Assembly (NCBI GenBank): GCA_016703605.1
Contig: JADJBU010000010.1
Coordinates: 1 to 64,000, forward strand
Direction: 5' to 3'
Length of the DNA stretch: 64,000 nt
Source: Candidatus Villigracilis adiacens
GTDB taxonomy: Bacteria; Chloroflexota; Anaerolineae; Anaerolineales; Villigracilaceae
Shown: one piece after another, positions 42,881 through 51,323 of the stretch
Layout: each line of letters opens with the position of its first letter
Position numbering within the stretch: the stretch's first letter is position 1
Program-made: the position numbers and the translations under genes
The notes under the pieces: model-generated
What the model was told of the DNA's origin: nothing
Seen by the model: the letters and a program-made list of their open reading frames with translations, nothing else
The model's database searches: none

Positions 42881-43606
42881 ATGAACAAGAAGTATTTTGC
42901 TTTTGCCATTTTAACGGTATTTACCCTGGTGCTCAGTGCCTGCGGACCAACCACCATCAATCAGGCGGCCCCCGAATTAGCGCGGACCTTGAACGTGACC
43001 GGACTCGGTGTCGTCTACCTTACGCCAGATATCGTTTACATTAATATCGGTGTGAACACCCAGCGTGAGAATGCATCTGAAGCCGTGGCGATCAATAAGG
43101 AACAGACCAACGCGGTCATTCAGGCGATCAAGGATTTCGGTGTAGACCCGAAAGACATCCGCACCACGAACTTTAGCATTTGGTCGAACCCGCAGTATGA
43201 TGAATTTGGTCAGGTTAAGGGCTCGAACTACGCGGTGGACAACACTGTCAACGTGACCGTGCGTGACCTCGACAAACTCGGTGACCTGCTCGACGCCGCC
43301 ATTCAGGCGGGTGCCAACAGCATCTACAGCATCCAATTCGATGTGGAAGACAAGACCGAAGCCACCAAGCAAGCCCGCACTCAGGCTGTGGAAGACGCCA
43401 AAGTTGAAGCGCAGGAATTGGCAGACGCCGCCGGTGTTTCACTGTTGACCATTGATAACATCAGTTACTATGAAAGCAGCCCCACCCCCTACTATGAAGG
43501 CAAGGGCGGCGGCGGTGGCGCAGTCAGCGAATCGGCTGCTGTACCGATCCAGCCGGGTCAACTGGCGATCAGCGTAACGGTCAACATTACCTACTCGATC
43601 AAGTAA
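42881..43606 (+). CDS. SIMPL (DUF541) domain lipoprotein
   Basis: 241 residues from ATG 42881 with GGAG 6 bases upstream. The lipoprotein signal MNKKYFAFAILTVFTLVLSAC is followed by the SIMPL domain: LNVTGLGVVYLTPDIVYINI, IQAIKDFGVDPKDIRTTNFS, VTVRDLDKLGDLLDAAIQAG and ISVTVNITYSIK. A Gly-rich loop (EGKGGGGGAV) lies near the end. SIMPL/BP26 proteins form periplasmic channel-like rings; in bacteria their role is linked to stress tolerance. A clear terminator follows. Confidence 0.92.
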   Translation: MNKKYFAFAILTVFTLVLSACGPTTINQAAPELARTLNVTGLGVVYLTPDIVYINIGVNTQRENASEAVAINKEQTNAVIQAIKDFGVDPKDIRTTNFSIWSNPQYDEFGQVKGSNYAVDNTVNVTVRDLDKLGDLLDAAIQAGANSIYSIQFDVEDKTEATKQARTQAVEDAKVEAQELADAAGVSLLTIDNISYYESSPTPYYEGKGGGGGAVSESAAVPIQPGQLAISVTVNITYSIK

Positions 43607-43619
43607 AAGACCTTTCTAA

Positions 43620-43648
43620 CCCCTCCTCAAATTGAGGAGGGGTTTTTA
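43620..43648 (+). terminator. Terminator after the SIMPL gene
   Basis: cccctcctcaa with ttgaggagggg, followed by ttttta. Confidence 0.88.
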
Positions 43649-43726
43649 TATCCATTCGCCGCAAATGTGTTTTGTTGGGACGGACTTCCCCCTCTCCAGG
43701 CAGCAGCCGCCTGAGTTAATTGTTTT

Positions 43727-43757
43727 TTGAGGAGGATGGGTGGGGGTGGCTTATAAT
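43727..43757 (+). promoter_or_regulatory. Putative promoter of the 3-HIBDH-like gene
   Basis: TATAAT at 43752-43757, about 30 bases before ATG 43787; the best -35 is TTGAGG (43727-43732) with a long 19-base spacer. Confidence 0.4.
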
Positions 43758-43786
43758 CACGCCATTCTCACTCAAGGAGTCTCTTT

Positions 43787-44677
43787 ATGTTAAGAGTTGG
43801 TTATATCGGTTTGGGATTGATGGGCAAATCCATTGCGCGGAATATCATGAAAGCCGGGTTCCCGCTCGTGGTTCACAACCGTTCACGCGCAGCGATAGAT
43901 GAACTGGTTGCCGAAGGGGCTGTCGCGGCGAATTCACCCAAAGAGGTTGCCGAGCTGGCAGATATCGTCTTTACCAACCTGCCCGATTCACCCGATGTGG
44001 AAAAGGTGGCATTGGATGCTGTAAACGGAATCATCGCAGGCGGGCGCAAGGGACTCATCATGGTGGATAATTCGACCATTAAACCAGCCTCCGCTCGTTT
44101 GATCGCAGAGAAGTTAAAAGAAAAAGGCATCCTCGCGCTTGATGCGCCCGTCTCGGGCGGCGACATTGGCGCGAAGAACGGCACACTCACCATCATGGTC
44201 GGTGGCGAAGCGGAAGCGCTCGAAAAAGTGATGCCGGTCTTTCAGGCAATGGGCAAAACAGTGACGCACGTCGGCGAAGCGGGTGCGGGGCAGGTAGCCA
44301 AGGCAGCGAATCAGATCATGGTCGCAGCGCAGATGGTAGCAATGGGCGAATTGCTGGTCTTCGCAAAGAAGGCAGGTGTGGACCCGAAGAAAGTAGTCGA
44401 TGCCATCAAGGGCGGCGCCGCCCAATGCTGGTCGCTTGATGTTAAACCGCCGCGCCTGTTCGACGGCAACCGCACCCCCGGTTTCAAGGCGCACATGCAG
44501 TTGAAAGACATGGGCATTGTATTGGATACAGCGAAGGAATACGGCATTCCGGTTTCTTCGGCAGAAGAGCACACAAAATTCTTCCAGAGGATGGTCGAGC
44601 AAGGCATGGGCGAATTGGACAATTCTGCCGTGGTGGGAGTCATCGAAAAATTGGCAGGTGTTGGGATTTTGGATTAA
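43787..44677 (+). CDS. 3-hydroxyisobutyrate dehydrogenase family oxidoreductase
   Basis: 296 residues, beta-hydroxyacid dehydrogenase fold. NAD(P) motif VGYIGLGLMGKSIARNIMKA, substrate motif APVSGGDIGAKNGTLTIMVG, catalytic lysine in AGQVAKAANQIMVAAQMVA. It oxidises a 3-hydroxyacid or, like GarR, reduces tartronate semialdehyde; motifs alone do not decide. The length and motif order match GarR-type enzymes. The Shine-Dalgarno AAGGAG is 8 bases upstream. Confidence 0.9.
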   Translation: MLRVGYIGLGLMGKSIARNIMKAGFPLVVHNRSRAAIDELVAEGAVAANSPKEVAELADIVFTNLPDSPDVEKVALDAVNGIIAGGRKGLIMVDNSTIKPASARLIAEKLKEKGILALDAPVSGGDIGAKNGTLTIMVGGEAEALEKVMPVFQAMGKTVTHVGEAGAGQVAKAANQIMVAAQMVAMGELLVFAKKAGVDPKKVVDAIKGGAAQCWSLDVKPPRLFDGNRTPGFKAHMQLKDMGIVLDTAKEYGIPVSSAEEHTKFFQRMVEQGMGELDNSAVVGVIEKLAGVGILD

Positions 44678-44684
44678 CTTCTTC

Positions 44685-44754
44685 ACCACAGAGAACACAG
44701 AGAGCACGGAGAGCCTTTTTAAATTTCTTTGTGAGCACTGTGCCCTCTGTGGTT
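44685..44754. repeat. Inverted repeat 'accacagag ... ctctgtggt'
   Basis: accacagagaacacagagag opposes gccctctgtggtt across a short T-rich loop. It fills the space between two genes. This 'ccacagagaacacagag' sequence is a common dispersed motif in related genomes. Confidence 0.65.
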
Positions 44755-44765
44755 GATTCTTTTTT

Positions 44766-45269
44766 ATGGAAATCAACCACCCCGCTTCCGACTTTGAATT
44801 GCCCGACCTCAACGGCAATGTACACCGCCTTTCCGAGTATCGAGGGCGCATTGTCATCGTCAACTTTTGGTCATGCGAATGCCCGCACTCGGAGCGCACC
44901 GATAAAGCCATCATATCCATGTTCGTGCAGTGGCAGGACGATGTGACCATGATCACCATCGCATCGAATCGCAACGAGTCCGTTGAGGCGCTGCAAGAGG
45001 CTGCTGAAAGCCGCCGCCTGCCCACCGTCCTGTGGGATGCGGATTGCGCAGCAGCGGATCTCTTCGATGCACAGACCACACCGCATGTCTTCGTCATCGA
45101 CCGGGAAGGCATCCTACGCTATCGCGGCGCAGTGGATGATGTCTCCTTTCGCCAAAGGAAGCCCACACGCTTCTTTCTGGACGAGGCGGTTGAGTCGCTG
45201 CTCGCCGGGCAGCTGCCCACGCTGACAGAATCTCCCGCCTACGGCTGTGCCATTGTGCGCGAAGTTTGA
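44766..45269 (+). CDS. Thioredoxin-fold redoxin (TlpA/AhpC-like) with unusual active site
   Basis: 167 residues. MEINHPASDFELPDLNGNVH and IVIVNFWSCECPHSER give the redoxin fold; TPHVFVIDREGILRYRGAVD is the cis-proline strand. In TlpA-type proteins the motif is W-x-x-x-C-P-x-C. Here Cys39 occupies the first position and the second is Ser42, with an extra Cys37, so a classical CxxC disulfide is impossible. It could be peroxidatic or use Cys37. No signal peptide, so cytoplasmic. Confidence 0.83.
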   Translation: MEINHPASDFELPDLNGNVHRLSEYRGRIVIVNFWSCECPHSERTDKAIISMFVQWQDDVTMITIASNRNESVEALQEAAESRRLPTVLWDADCAAADLFDAQTTPHVFVIDREGILRYRGAVDDVSFRQRKPTRFFLDEAVESLLAGQLPTLTESPAYGCAIVREV

Positions 45270-45281
45270 TAGAATCAAACC

Positions 45282-47114
45282 GTGATCGAATTCAAGCAGA
45301 TCGTCATCTTTCTCGATAAAATGCACCTCTTTAGCGGGCTGGACCAGGAACAACTGGGCAGTATCGCCAATAGGCTCGTTGAAAAAGAGGTCCCGGCAGG
45401 GTCTACGATCTTTAAGCGCGGCGATAAACCCGAAGGGTTTTACATGATCTACAAGGGGAAGGTGAAAGTGACCCTCCCTGATGCCGAAAAAGGGGAACGC
45501 CAGATCGCCACCCTTTACGGCGGCGATTATTTCGGCGAAGAAGCCTTGTTCGAAAATCGTAACCGTTCCGCCACCATTACCGCCGTGGAAGATAGTGTCT
45601 TGCTTCTCCTCTCCCGCCCGGGGTTTGACACTTTATTAACGCAGCACGAAAAATTAAAACCGAATTTCCGGGTATCCATCAGGAGCCGCAAGCTGGCGCG
45701 CTCCACGAACTTTAAGTGGCTTGGCAAGAATGAGGTGATCTACTTCATTGCGCGCCGCCACAAGATCCGTTTGTTTCGGGCACTGGTGGCTCCATTCTTC
45801 TCCATGTTGGGCGCCGTTCTGCTTATCCTGTTGGGCATCTTCGTTAGTTCGGCGATCCCGCTGGCGGTTGGGCTTGCGCTCGTAGTGGGCATTCTCGGTT
45901 GGGGTATTTGGAATGCGATTGACTGGAGCAATGATTATTATATTGTCACCAACCAGCGCGTCATCTGGCTGGAAAAGGTCATTGGTCTGCACGACAGCCG
46001 CGAAGAAGCGCCGCTGGGCACTATCCTTTCTGTGGGCGTGGAAACCGATTATCTCGGGCGCATTCTTGATTACGGCAATGTCATCGTACGCACCTTCGTC
46101 GGCAAACTTGAGTTCGATCATGTCGACCACCCCGTGCAAGCGGCGGACATGATCCGCGAGTATTGGGAGCGCACCAAAGCCATCACCACCCGCAGCCAGA
46201 TGGATGTTATGAAGGACACCATCAAACAGAAGCTGGGGTTGCCGCTGGATAAACGCCAGCAGGTGGAACTGGCTCCTGTAATACCAGTCGATGAAGAAAA
46301 GATCATTAAGACCCCGCTGTGGCTTTTGGCGCTGCAAAACCTCGTCCAGTTGCGGATCGAGGAAGGCGGCAAGATCATTTATCACAAGCATTGGCTCATT
46401 CTGCTTCGCCAGGGCTGGAAACCGATCGGACTATTCTTTTCCGCCATCATCTTATTCTTCTGGCGGCTTATCTATCTCGCCACCACCAGCGGACATGCCC
46501 TATTCCACACGAACGCAGCCGGGTTTCCCACACCCGATACACTTGCCACCGTAATTTTGATTCTGTTCATTCCCATTGGTGTCTGGGTCTGGTACGAATA
46601 CACAGACTGGAAGAACGACACCTTCATGATCACCAACGACGAGATCTTCGACATCGACCGGAAACCGTTCGGCACAGAAGAACGCCGCTCCGCCCAGATC
46701 GAAAACATCCTGAGCACTTCCTATAAACGTGTCGGGTTTATCGCGTATATATTCAACTACGGCACCGTGTTCATCACGGTTGGCGGTACCCAAATGGCAT
46801 TTGAAGATGTCATGGATCCTGCCGCAGTGCAGGCCGATATCAACCGCAGACGCGCAGCCCGCATCACCAAAAAGAACGAAAATGCCGGCAAGGAAGACCG
46901 TGAGCGCTTCGCCACCTGGATCGCCGCCTATCACCAGAATATGAATGAATTTAATAAACCGATCAAACCGCCACCCGCTGAACCAGGCACTGGTCCATTT
47001 AGGGCTGCGGGGAACGAGCTTGAAGACCTTCCACTCGGAGGGGATGATGGTATTGGCGGTGAAGAAAGCCTTGGCAGCGGAAATGAAGGTAACGAAATGC
47101 CGGGTGATTTCTAA
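45282..47114 (+). CDS. Membrane protein with cyclic-nucleotide-binding domain and two PH-like modules
   Basis: 610 residues from a GTG at 45282. Residues 1-130 are a cNMP/Crp-type sensor domain (FKRGDKPEGFYMIYKGKVKV, GGDYFGEEALFENRNRSATI). Two copies of a unit follow: a pair of membrane helices, then a bacterial PH-like (bPH_2) domain (DYYIVTNQRVIWLEKVIGLH near 223 and DTFMITNDEIFDIDRKPFG near 445). The tail is acidic and Gly-rich. The phosphate-binding arginine of cAMP sites appears as NRNRSATI, so cyclic nucleotide binding is plausible. Function unknown; a membrane sensor or scaffold. Confidence 0.82.
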   Translation: MIEFKQIVIFLDKMHLFSGLDQEQLGSIANRLVEKEVPAGSTIFKRGDKPEGFYMIYKGKVKVTLPDAEKGERQIATLYGGDYFGEEALFENRNRSATITAVEDSVLLLLSRPGFDTLLTQHEKLKPNFRVSIRSRKLARSTNFKWLGKNEVIYFIARRHKIRLFRALVAPFFSMLGAVLLILLGIFVSSAIPLAVGLALVVGILGWGIWNAIDWSNDYYIVTNQRVIWLEKVIGLHDSREEAPLGTILSVGVETDYLGRILDYGNVIVRTFVGKLEFDHVDHPVQAADMIREYWERTKAITTRSQMDVMKDTIKQKLGLPLDKRQQVELAPVIPVDEEKIIKTPLWLLALQNLVQLRIEEGGKIIYHKHWLILLRQGWKPIGLFFSAIILFFWRLIYLATTSGHALFHTNAAGFPTPDTLATVILILFIPIGVWVWYEYTDWKNDTFMITNDEIFDIDRKPFGTEERRSAQIENILSTSYKRVGFIAYIFNYGTVFITVGGTQMAFEDVMDPAAVQADINRRRAARITKKNENAGKEDRERFATWIAAYHQNMNEFNKPIKPPPAEPGTGPFRAAGNELEDLPLGGDDGIGGEESLGSGNEGNEMPGDF

Positions 47115-47220
47115 CCCAAGGCTGGCGGGGAACGGACAATACAAGTATTATTGCCGCTCAGATATTCTCTGATGCGGCATTTTTTTCAAGCAAGATCCAT
47201 AAAAGAGGAATAGAACAAGC

Positions 47221-47754
47221 ATGACATTAAGACAGATCGTCCACCTGCCGGAACCCATCCTGCGGAAGAAGGCAAAACCCGTCACAAAATTCGATAAAGA
47301 CCTTCAGACTCTCATCGATGACATGATCGAAACCATGCGCGAAGCTCCCGGTGTGGGGCTGGCAGCGCCGCAGATCAACCTGCCCATGCAACTGGCCGTG
47401 GTCGAATACGCCGAAGGCGAAGATGAAGAACTGGAAGAAGGCGCGCCCGAACCCAAGAAAAAACTTTATGTGCTTATCAATCCCGAAATCATCAAGGTTT
47501 CGGAAGAAAAGGTAATGGGTATTGAAGGCTGTCTTTCCATCCCCGGTTTGGTCGGTGAAGTGGAACGCTACGAAGCCATTCAGGTCAAAGCGCTCAACCG
47601 CCACGGCGCCCCGGTCAAGATCAAAGTGGATGGCTGGATGGCACGCATCTTCCAGCATGAGATCGACCACCTTAACGGTGAGCTTTTCACCGATAAAGCT
47701 GTGCGCGTTTGGAAGCCCAGTGAAGAGCAGGACGAAGAAACACCGCTCGATTAG
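47221..47754 (+). CDS. def: Peptide deformylase
   Basis: Removes the formyl group from nascent proteins. 177 residues with all three motifs: GVGLAAPQI (44-52), EGCLSIPG (cysteine metal ligand) and QHEIDHLNG (two histidines and catalytic Glu). An acidic insertion, AEGEDEELEEGAPEPKKK, lies after strand 3 and is not usual for the family. 11 bases separate it from recF, same strand, so probably co-transcribed. Confidence 0.96.
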   Translation: MTLRQIVHLPEPILRKKAKPVTKFDKDLQTLIDDMIETMREAPGVGLAAPQINLPMQLAVVEYAEGEDEELEEGAPEPKKKLYVLINPEIIKVSEEKVMGIEGCLSIPGLVGEVERYEAIQVKALNRHGAPVKIKVDGWMARIFQHEIDHLNGELFTDKAVRVWKPSEEQDEETPLD

Positions 47755-47765
47755 CTGAAAGCTGT

Positions 47766-49016
47766 ATGTATCTCAAACACCTCTCCCTCACCAACTTTCG
47801 CAGCCTCACCCGCCTGGATGCCGAGCTTCCACGGCGGGCTGTTGTGTTGGTAGGGCAAAATGCGCAAGGGAAAACTTCTGTCCTTGAAGCCATTTATTTT
47901 CTGGCGGCATTCACATCATTCCAAACCCATGCCGACCGGCAGATCGTCAACTTTCACGAGGCAAAGAAACCGCTGGCAGTAACGCGCCTCGTGGCAGATT
48001 ATCAGCGCGGCAAGACCAAACACCGGCTCGAAGTACGCCTCATCCTCGAAGCGACCGGTGCCACCGGACAAAGACTCCGCAAAGAGATCCTGCTAGACGG
48101 CGCCAAGCGCAACGCCAACGATGTCATCGGTCATTTCAACGCGGTCATCTTTGTGCCGCAGATGTCACAGATCATTGAAGGCGGACCCGACGAACGCCGC
48201 CGCTATCTCAACCTGGCTTTGTCGCAAGCTGTCCCTGCGTATGCGCGCACTCTCAGCGAGTACACCCAAGCCCTCACCCAACGTAATGCCCTGCTCAAGG
48301 CGTTAAGCGAAAACGGCGGCGCTGCCCTGAGCTTGTCGAAGGGGAACAGCAACCAGCTCGAAGTCTGGGATGAGGCGTTGGTCAAATCTGGCGCACAGAT
48401 CATTCTGTGGCGCATTCAGGCGATCCAGGAAATTGAACGCCTCGCCTCGCGCGTGCATCACGAACTGACTCGCGGCGCCGAAATTTTGCGCCTCGCCTAT
48501 GAACCCGCCTACGACCCGCTGCCCAAGCCCGATGGACAACTCGGCTTGAAACTCGATACCGCCATCGACCGCTCTTCGATAGAACTCAAAGAAATTCAAG
48601 AAGGCTTCCTCACCAAACTCAAAACGATCCGTGGCGAAGAGATCGCGCGCGGTGTAACGACCATCGGTCCGCACCGTGATGACCTGCGCTTCATCATCAA
48701 CAAAGCCGATGTGAGCGACTACGGCTCACGCGGGCAGATTCGTACCACACTGCTGGCGTTGAAACTAGCCGAAGTGGAATGGATGAAAGAACGCACGGGC
48801 GAATACCCGGTCATTTTGCTCGATGAAGTGATGGCTGAGCTTGACGCATCCCGCCGCGTGGACTTGCTGCGCTACGTGACCCGAGAGTCGCAGGTCCTTT
48901 TCACTTCCACAGACTTGAACTTATTTGCGTCAGAAGTCACCGAAAGTGCAGAGATTTGGAGCGTACAGGGCGGGGTTGTCACCCCGGGAAATCCCCCTCA
49001 CGCTGTGGAGGATTGA
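47766..49016 (+). CDS. recF: DNA replication and repair protein RecF
   Basis: 416 residues. SMC-type ATPase for recombinational gap repair: Walker A VLVGQNAQGKTSVLEAI (Gly30-Ser38), VIFVPQMSQIIEGGPDERRR, signature SRGQIRTTLLALKLAEVEWM, Walker B YPVILLDEVMAELDASRR. Residues 186-195 (AALSLSKGNS) derive from a 'ccctgagcttgtcgaaggg' repeat inserted in frame between helices that are otherwise contiguous in RecF (RNALLKALSEN and NQLEVWDEALV). Usually recF lies near dnaA/dnaN; here it follows def instead. Confidence 0.95.
   Translation: MYLKHLSLTNFRSLTRLDAELPRRAVVLVGQNAQGKTSVLEAIYFLAAFTSFQTHADRQIVNFHEAKKPLAVTRLVADYQRGKTKHRLEVRLILEATGATGQRLRKEILLDGAKRNANDVIGHFNAVIFVPQMSQIIEGGPDERRRYLNLALSQAVPAYARTLSEYTQALTQRNALLKALSENGGAALSLSKGNSNQLEVWDEALVKSGAQIILWRIQAIQEIERLASRVHHELTRGAEILRLAYEPAYDPLPKPDGQLGLKLDTAIDRSSIELKEIQEGFLTKLKTIRGEEIARGVTTIGPHRDDLRFIINKADVSDYGSRGQIRTTLLALKLAEVEWMKERTGEYPVILLDEVMAELDASRRVDLLRYVTRESQVLFTSTDLNLFASEVTESAEIWSVQGGVVTPGNPPHAVED
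48325..48343. repeat. Palindromic repeat inside recF
   Basis: ccctgagcttgtcgaaggg, a widespread short repeat, read in frame as LSLSKG. Confidence 0.75.
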
Positions 49017-49017
49017 A

Positions 49018-50292
49018 ATGGTCTCAAAAAAAACGTTGGGGTTGATGGGGATACCGATCCTGGTAGTGGTACTTTATATCCATTTCACCGGGTTGAACAT
49101 TCCCTTTTGGGATCAGTGGTTTTTCGCCAGACATTTAAGACTTTTCATGAACGGTCAGTTGACCTTCGACATATTGCTTTCTCAGCACAATGAGCACCGT
49201 CCATTTTTCCCGCGGCTGATCTGGCTGACTCTGGCAGGGCTTACCCACTACAACATCAAAGCGGAACTATGGACAAACTTCTTCATCGCCATTGGTACCT
49301 TTACCTTTTTCGCCCGCCGCGCACTTCGAACATGGCAGGAACAAAAAGCGGAAACACCCGCATTCCTGCTGCCGCTACTAGCTCTTTTGATCTTTAACCT
49401 CGGCTCCCGCGAAAGCTGGATCCAGGGCTTTCAAACGGTCATGTTCCTTGGCATGGCATGCATCATCATTGGGGTTTTCTTTCTTACAGACAAAACTTGG
49501 GGAAAATTCATAGTCGCTGCCCTGTTGGGGGTAATTGCAAATTTTTCAATGGTCAACGGGCTTTTTTACTGGCCCCTTGGCGCAGCGATTTTGCTCCTCA
49601 ACGAAAGTGGTCGTCCGCGCATTGTAAAAATGATCAGTTGGCTGGCAATCAGCGCTGTAACGGTGGGATTTTTCCTGAACGGCTGGAGTTCCTCTGCAAA
49701 GATCAATTTTCCGTACCTGATCACCCATCCGCTTGAATGGCTGGCTTGGCTGCTTAACTTTCTGGGCGCTCCCATTCTGGCATTTTGGTATGTCGCCTGG
49801 GTCTTCGGCATATTGGGGAGTATTCTCTTCACGATCATCCTTGCACAAACGTTTCGGTCAGGTGCATGGCGGTCGGTATTGCCTTATCTGGCTATTGCCG
49901 CATTCGTGCTTGGCACTACATTCGTCATCTCTCTTGGGCGGATGGAATTCGGACTGCGCCAATCCACAGTTTCCAGATACCTCACCATGTCTGCATGGTT
50001 TTGGGCATCGCTGATCAGCATGCTGCCGCTTGTGAAGATCCCACGCCTGCGCAGCGGATATATCTATCTGCTCCTGACTGCCTCATTGACATTTCTAACC
50101 ATCGCTGGCGGATGGGTGGGGTACGTCCGCTTATATATGCGTATCTTACCCGCTTATCAAGCCGTCATTGCTGGCGAACCTCTTTCCGCAGAAGCCCTTG
50201 CCCAAGTCCATCCTTATCCCGACCAATCGGCGGAAGACATTGACTTCATGTCAAAGAATCAACTCGCTGCCTGGTATTACGCCAAAAAATAA
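49018..50292 (+). CDS. Polytopic membrane protein, GT-C-like, unknown
   Basis: 424 residues from ATG 49018, one base after the recF stop. About nine to ten helices. The first outer loop has IPFWDQWFFARHLRLFMNGQ and SQHNEHRPFFPRLIW, an acidic-aromatic pattern similar to the first loop of GT-C glycosyltransferases. No family name can be given. The lack of spacing suggests it is transcribed with def and recF, although a functional link is unlikely. Confidence 0.7.
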   Translation: MVSKKTLGLMGIPILVVVLYIHFTGLNIPFWDQWFFARHLRLFMNGQLTFDILLSQHNEHRPFFPRLIWLTLAGLTHYNIKAELWTNFFIAIGTFTFFARRALRTWQEQKAETPAFLLPLLALLIFNLGSRESWIQGFQTVMFLGMACIIIGVFFLTDKTWGKFIVAALLGVIANFSMVNGLFYWPLGAAILLLNESGRPRIVKMISWLAISAVTVGFFLNGWSSSAKINFPYLITHPLEWLAWLLNFLGAPILAFWYVAWVFGILGSILFTIILAQTFRSGAWRSVLPYLAIAAFVLGTTFVISLGRMEFGLRQSTVSRYLTMSAWFWASLISMLPLVKIPRLRSGYIYLLLTASLTFLTIAGGWVGYVRLYMRILPAYQAVIAGEPLSAEALAQVHPYPDQSAEDIDFMSKNQLAAWYYAKK

Positions 50293-50347
50293 AATCATCT
50301 GAACCATTCTTGTTTTGCGCAGCGATATGTGATGTAAAATAACCTTC

Positions 50348-51250
50348 ATGGCAGATATCATCATCGTTGGTTCCTTAAACGCAGATCTCGTCGTGAGATC
50401 GCCGCGCTTCCCACAGCCGGGTGAAACCATCAGTGGGGAAGACCTGCAGATCATTCCCGGCGGCAAAGGTGCCAATCAAGCCGTGGCGGCGGCAAGGCAA
50501 GGAGTGAAAACAGCCATGCTTGGGCGAGTCGGAAGCGATAGCTTTGGCCCATTCCTCGTTGAAAATCTCAAAGCCAATCAAGTAGACACATCACATGTCA
50601 TTGTTGATTCGTCGGCAACCGGCACCGCCATTATCGTAGTGGATTCAAACGGGCAGAACAGCATTGTGCTCTCGCCAGGCGCAAATGGCAACGTTTCGCC
50701 AGCAGATGTCGACTCCGCTTCCTTCTCGAACTCAAAGCTGCTCCTGCTCCAGTTAGAGATTCCCACGCCGACCGTTCTGCATGCCGCGCAGCAAGCCCGC
50801 GCCAATGGACTGACCGTCATCCTCAACCCCGCGCCCGCAAAATCTTTACCCCGTGAATTAATTTCCGTAGTTGACATTTTGATTCCAAACGAAAGTGAGC
50901 TTTCTTTACTTACAGGCTTGCCCGTAAACGATATCGGCTCTGCTGAACACGCTGCAAAAGAAATTTTGAAACAAGGTGTAAAAACCGTCATTGTGACCCT
51001 GGGCAGCAAAGGCGCATTGCTCGTAACGGCTCACCAAACGACTCAAATAGACACGTATAAAGTTAATGTCGTCGATACCACTGCCGCAGGCGATGCCTTC
51101 ATCGGCGGGTTCGCCTCTGCGATGTTGAACGGTAAATCACTCGAAGACTCTGTCCGCTATGGTTGTGCTTGTGGTGCTTTAGCCACTACCAAATTTGGCG
51201 CACAACCATCATTACCCACCAAAGAAGAAGTAGAAAAATTTATAAAGTAG
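50348..51250 (+). CDS. rbsK: Ribokinase (PfkB family)
   Basis: Phosphorylates ribose released by nucleoside hydrolases. 300 residues: signature 1 IIPGGKGANQAVAAARQG (about 35-52), signature 2 VVDTTAAGDAFIGGFASAML with the catalytic Asp of GD. Potassium-site residues near ...FGAQPSLP are in place. It opens the salvage block with two nucleoside hydrolases and an ECF transporter, on the same strand. Confidence 0.94.
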   Translation: MADIIIVGSLNADLVVRSPRFPQPGETISGEDLQIIPGGKGANQAVAAARQGVKTAMLGRVGSDSFGPFLVENLKANQVDTSHVIVDSSATGTAIIVVDSNGQNSIVLSPGANGNVSPADVDSASFSNSKLLLLQLEIPTPTVLHAAQQARANGLTVILNPAPAKSLPRELISVVDILIPNESELSLLTGLPVNDIGSAEHAAKEILKQGVKTVIVTLGSKGALLVTAHQTTQIDTYKVNVVDTTAAGDAFIGGFASAMLNGKSLEDSVRYGCACGALATTKFGAQPSLPTKEEVEKFIK

Positions 51251-51317
51251 GGGCGAGGAGACCTCGCCCGAATTTTTAGACACCCCATTATTGGGCGGGG
51301 AAACCTCGCCCCTACAG
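51248..51317. repeat. Dispersed inverted repeat, family D (copy 1)
   Basis: gtaggggcgagg and cctcgcccctac at the outer ends with a second inner gggcgggg pairing. It spans from the rbsK stop codon to just before the nucleoside hydrolase start. A related, decayed copy is at 55806-55870. Confidence 0.7.
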
Positions 51318-51323
51318 GACAAC

